DNA from: Paulinella micropora
Lineage: Eukaryota; Cercozoa; Imbricatea; Euglyphida
Reading direction: 5' to 3'
DNA: 56,878 nucleotides
NCBI GenBank assembly: GCA_009731375.1
Contig: BJOX01000215.1
Span: forward strand, 412,467 to 469,344
Position numbers and translations under genes: made by a program. Shown here one piece after another: positions 48,428 to 56,878 of this stretch (its first letter is position 1; every line of letters begins with the position of its first letter). The notes under the pieces were generated by a model. That model saw nothing but the letters and a program-made list of their open reading frames with translations, had not been told where the DNA came from and did no database searches.

Positions 48428-51400
48428 ATGCGCCGGCCTGCATCAGCCTTAGCGGGGCTGTGTGTGATACTAGCAGCGTGTGTGACATCGGTACGAAGCG
48501 CGACGCTGCGCAGTAGTGTGACTGACTCGGTGCAGCGTAACGACGAGTACGGACTGAGCGAAGCGGTCACGGAGCATTTGCTGACTCTGGACTTTGAGCT
48601 CTGCCAACGCCCCTTTGCCAACGCACCCGACGAAATCAGATTGCTGTTAAACCTTACTGGGGGCAGGCGTGTCCCCGTCAAGCTCAGTTGCAACGGCGTG
48701 TTTCACGAGACAGTATTCCGACCGCTCGAGTACTTGCCCTTGCAGCTCAAGTTGCACGAGCACGTCTCGTGCGAGGGCGACGTCGTGAACCAGGCGCTCG
48801 TGGCGGGGGGCGACCAGGTGGCCGCCCTGTACGGGAGCGCGGCGGGTTCCACCGATGCCACCCTGAGCTGAGCCATGGGGGAGCTGCTAGCCTACGATTG
48901 GAATTCGCCCGGCAGCTCCGGAAACATGCCCCGCCGGGTCCTGCTGCAACAGGCAGTGCCGTCGCCGGCCGAGGCCACGCCTGCAGGCAGCGCCGGGCTC
49001 TCTCCAGCACCTCCCTTGTGCGGGGGGATCCCGGCGGATTGTGCGAGCATGCAACACTACCACCCGCAGGTCCTGCGAAACTATCAGAAGCGCTACATGG
49101 AGGTGAGTGTCTACGACTACGAGCACACCCTGATCCGGGGCGCCGAGCTGGCCAAGCTGTTTTTGCACGAGCTCAACTACAGCCGCCGCTGTCTGGCTCC
49201 CATGCTCTGCAGCCAGGGCGATGGCGGGCGGGGTGGGTTCGCATGGCTCGCGCTGCACCAGCGACGGGCGCTGGAGCTGCACCACACGCAGGCGCGGATG
49301 CGTCTGGCCACAGCGTACAGGACGTCCTTTATCCCAGCACAAATCCCCGGGGACAGCGAGAGGACCAAGAAACTGGAAACGGCGCTGGCGGCCTCGCTGA
49401 TAATCATGGGGGGCGCGTCGCTAGCTATGCCGGTGATTGGGACTGGGGTAGCGATCGGCGCGGGCATCAGCAGCCTGGTCACGGGGATCTGGCTAGCCAT
49501 CCAGAAGAAGAAGGACGGCAAGCAAACGGTCGAGCCCGACGATGAGCAGACGGACAACATGTGGAACGAATTCCTGGAAAACGACAAGAGCAGGCAGCTG
49601 GTGGGCTGGGCGCCAGTTGACGGGCGGCAGGCGTGCGCGGCCGCGCAGAGTCAGTTCTGGGAACGCCTCGTTTTGGCGCAGCAAGTTCCTAGCTACGTGC
49701 TCGACATCAAGCGAGTGGTATTCACTGGGGACGCCAACGCGCCCCAGCCCGCGCCCCAGGACCCGGGGCCGCTGCGAACGGTCCTGACTGCCTCGGCCAT
49801 GTACGCCTGGCTGCAAGGGGCACGGCTTGCCCCGCAGTACGACGTGGCGGCGGCCGGCGGCGCCGCTGCTGCTGCAGCGGTGGATCCCGTGACCGCCAAG
49901 CACCAGCTGCCCCCCTCGCAGCGGGGCTATCCGCTCCAGTGGCAATGGGACCCGCCCTGCCGCCCGGCGGGGCTGCCGTACGAGGCGCGCCAGGAAAGCA
50001 AGGCCTGCCGGGGGGGGGGGGGGGCNNNNNNNNNNCGAGTCTTTGCCAGCGACAACCGCTGTAAATTCACCCCGGGCTCCGACGACGCACAGGACACACA
50101 GGAGGCGTTCTCTTGCATCCCCGCGCGGGTATTCCTCCGCCCCGGCGCCAGCGCGCGCTGGAACAGCAGCGCTTGCGAGCGCTGGGGCGAGCGCGAGCTC
50201 TATTGCGGCCTGGCAGAGGACAACGCCAAGTCGGCGGAGCTGGCCGCCGACTGCTCGGGGGGGAGCGCGGCGGACCTGCGCGCCGATCTGCTCGACAGCT
50301 TGTGGTTGCTGCTAGACGAGGATGGCGGCGGATTCATCGAGCCCCAGAACGACGGTGAGAGCGAGCTGCAGCAGTTCCGCCTCTATTTCTGCACCGACGG
50401 CAAGCTGGCCGCGGCCCAGTTCTGGTTTCGCTCGGCGGGCGATCCCGGCAGCCCCGGCTGGCTCAAGGGCGCCGAGTGCCCCTGCGCCGAGTCGACGAAC
50501 GAGGGGCTCCGCGGCTGCCCCGTCAACCCCTGGGAGCGCCTGGACCCGCGCCCGGGCGCCGACCACGGCTTGCTCCGTACCCACGGTCAGATCCAGGCCT
50601 GCGTGCGCAACCGCGGGCACAGCTACTGCACGCCGCTGCTGGACTTTGGCTCCATGCACGCCGAGCTGCGCCAGGCGCCGGCGGCTATGGAGGACAGGTG
50701 CAACACTAAGTTTATGGACGCGCTCGGCGACGTCGCAGACTCCTCGGGCGCGGATCTCAAGGCGCTCATGCTGTACACTGAGGGCCAGATCAAGTCGCTG
50801 GAGGGGCTGGGCTTCGACTGCAGCGAGGCCCGCCGCCTGTGCCAGCTGCCTCTTGACTACACCAACCCGATCAGCCAGAGCCAAGCCCAGAGCGAGTGCC
50901 AAGCGGTGCGCGGCTCGGCCTGCAGCCTGCCACAGCCCGCGTCCCATTACCCCGACGGCGGGACCGAGTACTTCAGGTGGATCGCGCGGTTGGAAAAATG
51001 CTACGGAAACGCCGAGGCGGCCGCGGCGCTGCAGCAGCAGGCTGGGCAGGTGCAGGCCGTCGAGGCCGCCACCTGCCTCCACAAGGACTCCACGACCGCC
51101 ACGCGCCTGCCACCCTTCAACCGCGGCTTCCTGAGCAAGGAGTCGTACGACATAGGCATGGGGGGCACCATCATAGAGCCCGGCTACAAGATCAAGTCGG
51201 GCATCAAGTACGAGACACGCTGCAAGCCCAACTGGGCCGTGTCCGAGAGCACCGAGACGCTGCGCCTCACGGTGGCCAAGGCCGCGCTGGACGTGTCCGC
51301 CAACGCGGCGGCGCTGGAAAACTTTGTGTCCGAGGTGATGGGGAGCGGCTCCGACGGGATCGTGGCCATCGCGACCCAACAGAGGGAGAACCTGGCCTTG

Positions 51401-53026
51401 CAACTCAAGGGGCTGGGCCTGGCCGAGGACCTCGAGGGCTGGCTGGGCAGCGTGCGCATGGCGGCCATCGCCAACATGCAGGAGAGGCTGACGGGCCTGT
51501 CCAGCAACGTGCAGCGCTGGACCAAGGACTTTGACACGCAGCGCGAGGTCATCGCCGGCCAGTTCGCCGGCCTAGAAAAGGAGCTGCAGCGCGTGGGCGG
51601 GCTGATCGAGCAGCTGGACGCCTCCACGGACCGCGCCGTCGCGGAGCTGCGCGGGCTGGCCGCCGCCGTGCAGGACGCACTCTTGGTCACCCGCTGCCTG
51701 ATGGAGGACTTTGCCAACGTGATGGGCAGATCCGCCGCCAGCAGCGGGAAGGTGGCGGCGCTCGCGCGCGAGCTGCTCTACGGGCGGCAGCGCTACGTCT
51801 CACACGTGCACGACGTGCAGGAGGAGCTCTCGCTCCGGCTGGCCGACGAGCAGCCCTTCCTGCCCAGCACGCCCTACGGCGCACCGCCCGGCCAGGCGCA
51901 GGAGTTTGGCGTCGCCCCGCGCGCGCTGTCGGGCGCCGCCGCGACCGCGCCTGCCCACGAGGCACGCCTGTGGCACGCGCTGCTCCATGATTCGGGCCAG
52001 GTGTGGGTGTACCAGCTGCGCCTGCTGCAGCTCTGCGACCTGCGCTGGGTTCAGGAGGGACTCAACGTCCTGGGCTTCAAGGAGGACCTGGTCATGAACG
52101 CCTGGGGGCAGCCCGGCTGCCGCCTGGGCTCGCTGTCGCAGCAGCTGCGCTGCACGGGCTGCCGCCTGCGCGTCAGCGCCCAGCGCTGCCAGCTCACGCA
52201 CGCCGCGGGCGGCGTAGAGGGCGCGAGCGCGCGCTACTTCCACAACACGACCTGGCTACAGCAGGGCGCCGCCGAACTGCCCCTGGCCGAGGCCGGCCAA
52301 GACTTCTGTGCGCCCTACAGCCTCCAGCCCGTGCCCCCCGCCTCGGCCGCCGCCGGCGCCGTCTGGAGCTCGGCCCGCCGCCTCCCCGTCCTGCGCGAGG
52401 CGACGCTGTACAGCTGGGCCCAGCAGAACAGGCCGCCGAGCACCGAGCCCGCCCCCGAACTAGAGACGGCAGAAGACACCGACGCCGCCGCCGTCGGGCT
52501 CGACCTCGCCGGCGGCGACGCAGTGCGCGGCCTCCTGACCGCGTTGTGCCTGGGGCCCGAGGCGCTCTGGGGGGACGCCGCCCCGCTGCCCCCCGCGGGC
52601 GGCGGCTGGAGCCTGCGCCCCGTCCTGGCGGGGCGGGCCGGGGGCTCCGCCCCCGGCACTGGCGCCGCCTACGGCTACTGGAACCGGGCCGCCGTCACCG
52701 CGTCCGAGGACGCCCTGCTCTCGACAGCGCACGAGGCGCTGCAGCTCCAGCAGCTGCGCGAGACCTTGGTGTGCGACAGCAACATCCGCACCGCCCGCGT
52801 GTTCGCCCGCCTCACGCAGCAGCTCCAGGCCGCCCCCGAGCTCTACCTCAGGGCCGGCGCCGCCGGCGTGCTCTACCAGAACGGCCAGACCCCCGAGGGC
52901 TGGGCCGCCGCCGGCGCCACCGAGCAACTATGGATTCACAAAAGTGTGATGTCACGTTTTAAGTCCAATCAAGTCTGTTTAAGTCGAATTTTTCAAAATA
53001 TAAATAAAGCATGCCGGATCATTTAA
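48428..53026 (+). pseudogene. large secreted or membrane protein, one in-frame TGA, 3' end cut at junction
   Basis: ATG 48428 begins a signal peptide (LAGLCVILAACVTSVRS). After 147 codons comes TGA (48869-48871), then GCC ATG in the same frame, which stays open to 53026 (1383 codons). The simplest reading is one protein of about 1500 residues with a nonsense change. A long hydrophobic Gly/Ala segment (IIMGGASLAMPVIGTGVAIG and on) lies near residue 170 of the second part; many Cys follow, then a helical region of about 150 residues (about 1000-1150) that could form a coiled coil. No fusion or receptor family was recognised. The last about 35 codons lie in AT-rich sequence unlike the rest, so the real C-terminus, probably with an anchor, is missing. 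A G run (50010-50025) with gap 50026-50035 lies inside. Confidence 0.55.
52930..52945. other. composition junction (virus-like / flank)
   Basis: GC-rich coding sequence with strong third-position G/C ends within a few bases near 52930 and AT-rich sequence follows. This is a candidate integration or rearrangement breakpoint. No obvious direct or inverted repeat marks it. Confidence 0.5.
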
Positions 53027-53039
53027 AACAGCTAAAACA

Positions 53040-53570
53040 CGATGGAAAACATTTAATTTAATGATATCCAACGTTTTTTCAATTAAAAAAATAATATGAA
53101 AGGTGGAAGCTTTACTTGTCCGTACCGGTCCGGGGACCCCCCCCCCCCCCTACCTACCAATGCGACTAAGTGCGGTCTTCCTACCTTGATATTTCATCAA
53201 ACACAATCAAAACTACTTTAAAAACATCTAATCTAATCATATGAAATGATTTGACAAGCGAGGAAATGATTTGGGAGGTGGCTGTGCGGGTGGGGTGACC
53301 GGTACCGCCCCCCCCCCCCCCCCGCCACCTACCAATGCGACTAAGTGCGGTCTTCCTACCTTGGTATTTCATCAAAAACAATCAAAACTACTTTTAAAAC
53401 ATCTAATCTAATCATATGAAATGATTTGACAAGCGAGGAAATGATTTGGGAGGTGGCTGTGCGGGTGGGGTGACCGGTACCGACCACCCCCCCCCGCCAC
53501 CTACCAATGCGACTAAGTGCGGTGTTCCTACCTTGGTATTTCATCAAAAACAATCAAAACTAGTTTGAAA
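53040..53570. repeat. satellite of 171-176 bp, about three units
   Basis: The landmark ACCAATGCGACTAAGTGCGG occurs at about 53155, 53331 and 53502. Each unit has a C run preceded by GGTACCG-like sequence and an AT-rich half with CATATGAAATGATTTGACAA. A worn partial unit precedes the first. Probably a host repeat at the junction. Confidence 0.65.
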
Positions 53571-53605
53571 CCATCTGATCTAACAGATATTCTGTAATTT
53601 CCATA

Positions 53606-54868
53606 TCAATCATCTTTGTTTCCCGAAAATTCAAAGTCTGAATTGCTTGCCAGCGCATTCTGCTCCTCCAGCCTGTCTAAGTAGTCGCTTTCTTCGGCCT
53701 GGGATTCTACAACTATGTGCTCCCATACACGAGTTGCAAGCGCTTGCTTATTCCCGGAAGTCGGGAAACCCTTAGCTTGACAATATTTTTTGAGAAGCTC
53801 GACAGTCACACCAGGCATCTTGCCAAACTTCTCCTCATTGAGACCCTGACTTACCGCTTCGGCACATTTAGTCTCAATCTCAAGCACAGTATCCTTTTCA
53901 ATTCCAATGCTGGCCCATTCTTTCTCCTCCTCACTCGTCATAGCACGCGAGCCAGGATATGTTTTGGGATGCTTGGGTGTGGGCTTGCTGGAATAGATGA
54001 GGTGTTTGGGCAACCGGGCACTTTCGGCCGGAGTGAGTTGATCCCTATCCTTCCTTGCTTGGAACCTTGCACGGGGAACAGACCAAAGGTCCGGACGGAT
54101 TTCATCAAGAACTCTGATGTTCTTAGCCACCCATGCATGCCCTCGCTTGTCTTCCACAGGCCCGATACTAGCGGGATAACCAGGCAGCCCATCCTGACCA
54201 TACTCATGATCAAGCTGTGCTAGAGTTATGCCTAGTAAACGTTCTCTCGCTGCCGGTCGAATCTCTTGTGCAGTTCCTCGCTTTCTTTTGCGCATGATAT
54301 AAGCTCTGGCGGTTTTACGGGCGACCTTTCTTCTCTGGATCGGAGCATGGTATCGGACATACAACTTCAAGTCCTCTACTTCCTGCTCCGACAGTTGTGC
54401 ACCGCTAGAGCTATCGGGAGTTGTGGTGGAAGTCTTAGACGCTGCCTGGCGGCGGAGAGTCGGAGCAATGGTATTAGCAAAGGTTGGGAAATGAGGGGGT
54501 TGTATATGCAGCCCACCAGTTGAAGTCCCAGAGACAACACGCCTCGCTGCGCTGCTGCTGCTATTACTTCTGCTGCTAGAACTCACACTGCTAGAACTCG
54601 CAGTGGTGGATGAGAAAGCGGCGGATAAACCAGTAGTTGATGGCAGATCATAGTGTTTTCTGAAGCGAGCTAGGGGATCCGGTGCTGGGGAAGATGCGGG
54701 AGCTAGAGGGGGACGTAAGCCAGCCGGTACTGGTGCGCTGCCTGCCTCCTCCCTTCGGTCTTGCATCTTAAATCGTGCTAAAGGATCTAGTTTTTTCTTC
54801 AAAGAGAAGCTTTGCAGGCATATAAATGCGGGCGCAAGTCCCAACAACAATGGGAAAGTGAAACGCAT
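53606..54868 (-). CDS. SAP-domain protein, 420 aa, probably host
   Basis: ATG 54868. The start is hydrophobic (FPLLLGLAPAFICLQSF), signal-like; a later Met is possible, since a DPLARF motif occurs twice, before and after it. A Ser-rich stretch, a basic RRKVARKTARAYIMRKRKRG block and a middle region with RGHAWVAKNIRVLDE follow. Residues about 350-390 form a SAP motif (VTVELLKKYCQAKGFPTSGN), a DNA- or RNA-binding helix-turn-helix-like unit. Base composition and flanks differ from the viral part. The exact family is unknown to me. No introns are visible in the ORF. Confidence 0.55.
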   Translation of the reverse strand: MRFTFPLLLGLAPAFICLQSFSLKKKLDPLARFKMQDRREEAGSAPVPAGLRPPLAPASSPAPDPLARFRKHYDLPSTTGLSAAFSSTTASSSSVSSSSRSNSSSSAARRVVSGTSTGGLHIQPPHFPTFANTIAPTLRRQAASKTSTTTPDSSSGAQLSEQEVEDLKLYVRYHAPIQRRKVARKTARAYIMRKRKRGTAQEIRPAARERLLGITLAQLDHEYGQDGLPGYPASIGPVEDKRGHAWVAKNIRVLDEIRPDLWSVPRARFQARKDRDQLTPAESARLPKHLIYSSKPTPKHPKTYPGSRAMTSEEEKEWASIGIEKDTVLEIETKCAEAVSQGLNEEKFGKMPGVTVELLKKYCQAKGFPTSGNKQALATRVWEHIVVESQAEESDYLDRLEEQNALASNSDFEFSGNKDD

Positions 54869-54954
54869 CTAGTAGAGTACCTATGCGTGCATATTTGCAT
54901 GCATACGTATACATGCGTAACATTGCATACATGTACACATACACTGAAGAAAAA

Positions 54955-55085
54955 AAATTAGATAGATAGATAGACAGATAAATAGATAGATAGATCGATA
55001 GATAGAGAGAGAAAGAGAAAGAGGAAAGAGAGAGATAGATAGAGATAGAAGAGAGAAAGAGAAGAGAGAAGAAGTGGGGGGGGGG
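54955..55085. repeat. (GATA)n and (GA)n microsatellites, then G run
   Basis: GATA/GACA/AATA units from about 54960, then GAGA-rich sequence and a G run near 55076-55086. Confidence 0.7.
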
Positions 55086-56070
55086 GCTGCGCAACACAGC
55101 TTTTTTTTTAACTAGAAATGAAAAAAACAACGCTTAATAGGCAAATGGGTTATTATTCACAGCTAGAGAACAAGTAAATGGAAGTCTGTGCAAGGTTAGA
55201 ATGATAAAGTAGCATGGAATGATGAGGAGAGCACAGACCAACAATTACGCAGGAATTCAGCGGTCAGGTGGTTAACTAAGTCTAAAAAACACAAAAGATT
55301 ATATAAAAGAAAGAAGAATAGGCAGAAAGTTTTATTATATGATTAGTCAAGTCTGAGTTACATTTCTAGTACCATCCTGTTCGACGTGCAAGATGTAGGA
55401 CTGGAAAACAAAAATCTGCGCTGCGCAGGTATGACTTTCACAACTCTAAGAGACAAAATAGATACAGACATACAAAAATAGTGCTTGTCAGAGCTTGACA
55501 CATAGGATACCTAACTCTGTGATCAGTAAAGAGGAGCTAACCAGCCTCAGGGGTCACGTTTCCACCGGAAGAAACTTGCGCAGCGCAATCTGAACCAAAA
55601 AGTTGTGGGACAGTATTTACAGAAAGTAATTCATTACATTGAACAAAAAATTGACACAGACCTTCCTAAACATGTGTTCTATCTCGTGAGAGTACATAAA
55701 CGCTTTTGTGAGTGTAGCTGGATGAAAACAAATGAAAAGAAAAACCATTTCCTGCGCAAATTTGGGATTTTTGGTTGTTTTCCTATACATACATTGCAAG
55801 GAAAGCAAAAAAAAAGAAACAAACTTATCACAGACTTGTAATATGATGAAATAAAGGTATGTGATAAAAAAAGCAAGCAAAATGGATCAGAAACAACAGA
55901 AGAGAAGAGAGAAGGACATGTAGAAGGCGTCAAGAAAAGATTTTTTTGTGTGCCGAAAAATACGGTCGTTGCCACTTTTCCTTGCCCGTAACCGGCGCAG
56001 GTCACATTCTGCACTGACGTGGACACGCAAGTAATGGTGCAGTTGTTTTTGGTTCTTGCAAGTAGTGGTG
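55086..56070. other. AT-rich sequence with no supported gene
   Basis: No ORF here has coding character; short open frames are rich in Lys/Phe and overlap on both strands. Confidence 0.5.
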
Positions 56071-56074
56071 CAGT

Positions 56075-56342
56075 TGCGTGCTTAGCTTGCTTGCTTGCGT
56101 GCATGCGTGCTTGCTTACTTGCTTGCTTGTTTGCTTGTTTGTTTGTTTGTTTGCTTGCTTGCTTGCAATTGCTTGCGTGCTTGCTAGCTTGCTTTCGTGC
56201 TTGCTTTCGTGCGTGCTTGCTTTCGTGCTTGCTTGCTTGCTTGCTTACTTGCTTGCGTGCTTGCTTGCGTGCTTGCCTGCGTGCTTGCTTGCGTGCTTGC
56301 AATGCTTGCGTGCTTGCCTGCGTGCTTGCGTGCTTGCTTGCG

Positions 56343-56409
<67 letters not shown>

Positions 56410-56878
56410 GTGCTTGCTTGCGTGCTTGCAATGCTTACGTCCTTGCGTGCTTGCTTGCGTGCTTGCGTGCTTGCTTGCGTGCTTGCTTGCTTGCATGCTT
56501 GCATGCTTGCATGCTTGCTTGTGTGCTTGTTTGTGTGCTTGCTTGCTTGCGTGCTTGCTTGCGTGCTTGCTTGCGTGGTTGCTTGCATGCTTGCTGCTTG
56601 CTTGCGTGCTTGCTTGCTTTCTTGCTTGCTTGCTTGCTTGCTTGCATGCATGCTTGCGTGCTTGCAATGCTTGCGTGCTTGCTTGCGTGCTTGCTTGCGT
56701 GCTTGCTTGGTTGCTTGTGTGCTTGCTTGCTTGCTTGTGTGCTTCCTTGTGTGCTTGCTTGCTTGCGTGCTGGCGTGCTTGTTGCTTGCTTGCTTGCTTG
56801 CTTGCTTGCGTGCTTGCTTGCGTGCTTGCAATGCTTACGTCCTTGCGTGCTTGCTTGCGTGCTTGCTTGCTTGCTTGC
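56075..56878. repeat. (TTGC)n / (GCGTGCTT) tetranucleotide satellite to the contig end
   Basis: Long imperfect CTTGC repeat with GCGT variants and a CAATGC spacer recurring at about 56300, 56428, 56664 and 56829, which points to a higher-order unit. It creates long artificial ORFs of Ala/Ser/Lys/Gln. The contig ends inside it. Confidence 0.8.

Noticed and set aside
9590-48871. Reassigned stop codon explaining the internal stops
   Set aside because: TAA, TAG and TGA all occur as internal stops and all three also end intact genes.
50312-51403. Minus-strand ORF inside the large secreted protein gene
   Set aside because: Its composition follows from the third-position G/C bias of the plus-strand frame.
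53606-54868. SAP protein as plastid-targeted by an ASAF-like start
   Set aside because: Only APAF in a hydrophobic start is seen; too little to claim targeting.
55679-56831. Long minus-strand ORFs rich in Lys, Gln, Ala, Ser
   Set aside because: They are translations of the TTGC tetranucleotide satellite, open in several frames.
1-56878. tRNA or rRNA genes
   Set aside because: No cloverleaf with a T-loop consensus or rRNA-like segment was found by reading; a tRNAscan-SE run would be decisive.

Overview
The window is a eukaryotic contig. About 52.9 kb looks like genes of a large, GC-rich double-stranded DNA virus, and the right end has a different composition and is probably host DNA. Evidence for a viral origin is a replication and transcription set with no introns seen: an origin-binding-protein type helicase (herpesvirus UL9 type, 15727-18183), a UL52/PrimPol-type primase (18180-20917) and a very divergent second-largest RNA polymerase subunit (38402-44217). 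Around these lie a protein kinase, a CoiA-like nuclease, HNH nucleases, a 2OG-Fe(II) oxygenase, a zinc-finger protein and several large surface glycoproteins. No capsid, terminase or family B DNA polymerase gene was recognised, so I cannot place the virus; a mirusvirus-, herpesvirus- or Nucleocytoviricota-like element of a protist is the working idea. The host cannot be named.

Layout. 0-5 kb: broken and shuffled copies of a gene family in which an HNH nuclease is joined to the C-terminal domain of the origin-binding helicase, followed by one intact variant. 4.8-11.5 kb: CoiA-like nuclease, tandem kinase/pseudokinase, a broken unknown gene, a zinc-finger gene and a gapped unknown gene. 11.5-15.4 kb: more mosaic fragments of the HNH/helicase/primase genes on both strands, then a tandem array of 230-250 bp units. 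15.7-20.9 kb: helicase and primase. 21-29.4 kb: glycoprotein, duplicated gene pair with duplicated flanks, Cys-rich three-repeat protein and a broken 2OG oxygenase. 30-38 kb: secreted or membrane proteins (BspA-like/EGF/F5-8C-like; two-domain glycoprotein; stalked membrane protein). 38.4-44.2 kb: Rpb2-like gene. 45-52.9 kb: two unknown genes and a large secreted or membrane protein cut off at the right junction. 52.9-56.9 kb: AT-richer flank with a 171-176 bp satellite, a SAP-domain gene and microsatellites.

Two features run through the viral part. First, long dG/dC tracts, often a G-run meeting a C-run as a GCGC-centred palindrome, lie roughly 10-160 bp upstream of most start codons; most assembly gaps fall in them. 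Second, many genes carry one in-frame stop or one frameshift while the rest of the reading frame stays open. Either the element is decaying in the genome, or the assembly has homopolymer errors, or both. Where a shift is supported by comparing copies I say so.

The helicase, primase and polymerase would serve viral DNA replication and transcription; the glycoproteins and adhesion-like proteins would serve particle or cell surface functions. Many ORFs that run across N gaps or start at GTG/TTG were trimmed to the first supported ATG.
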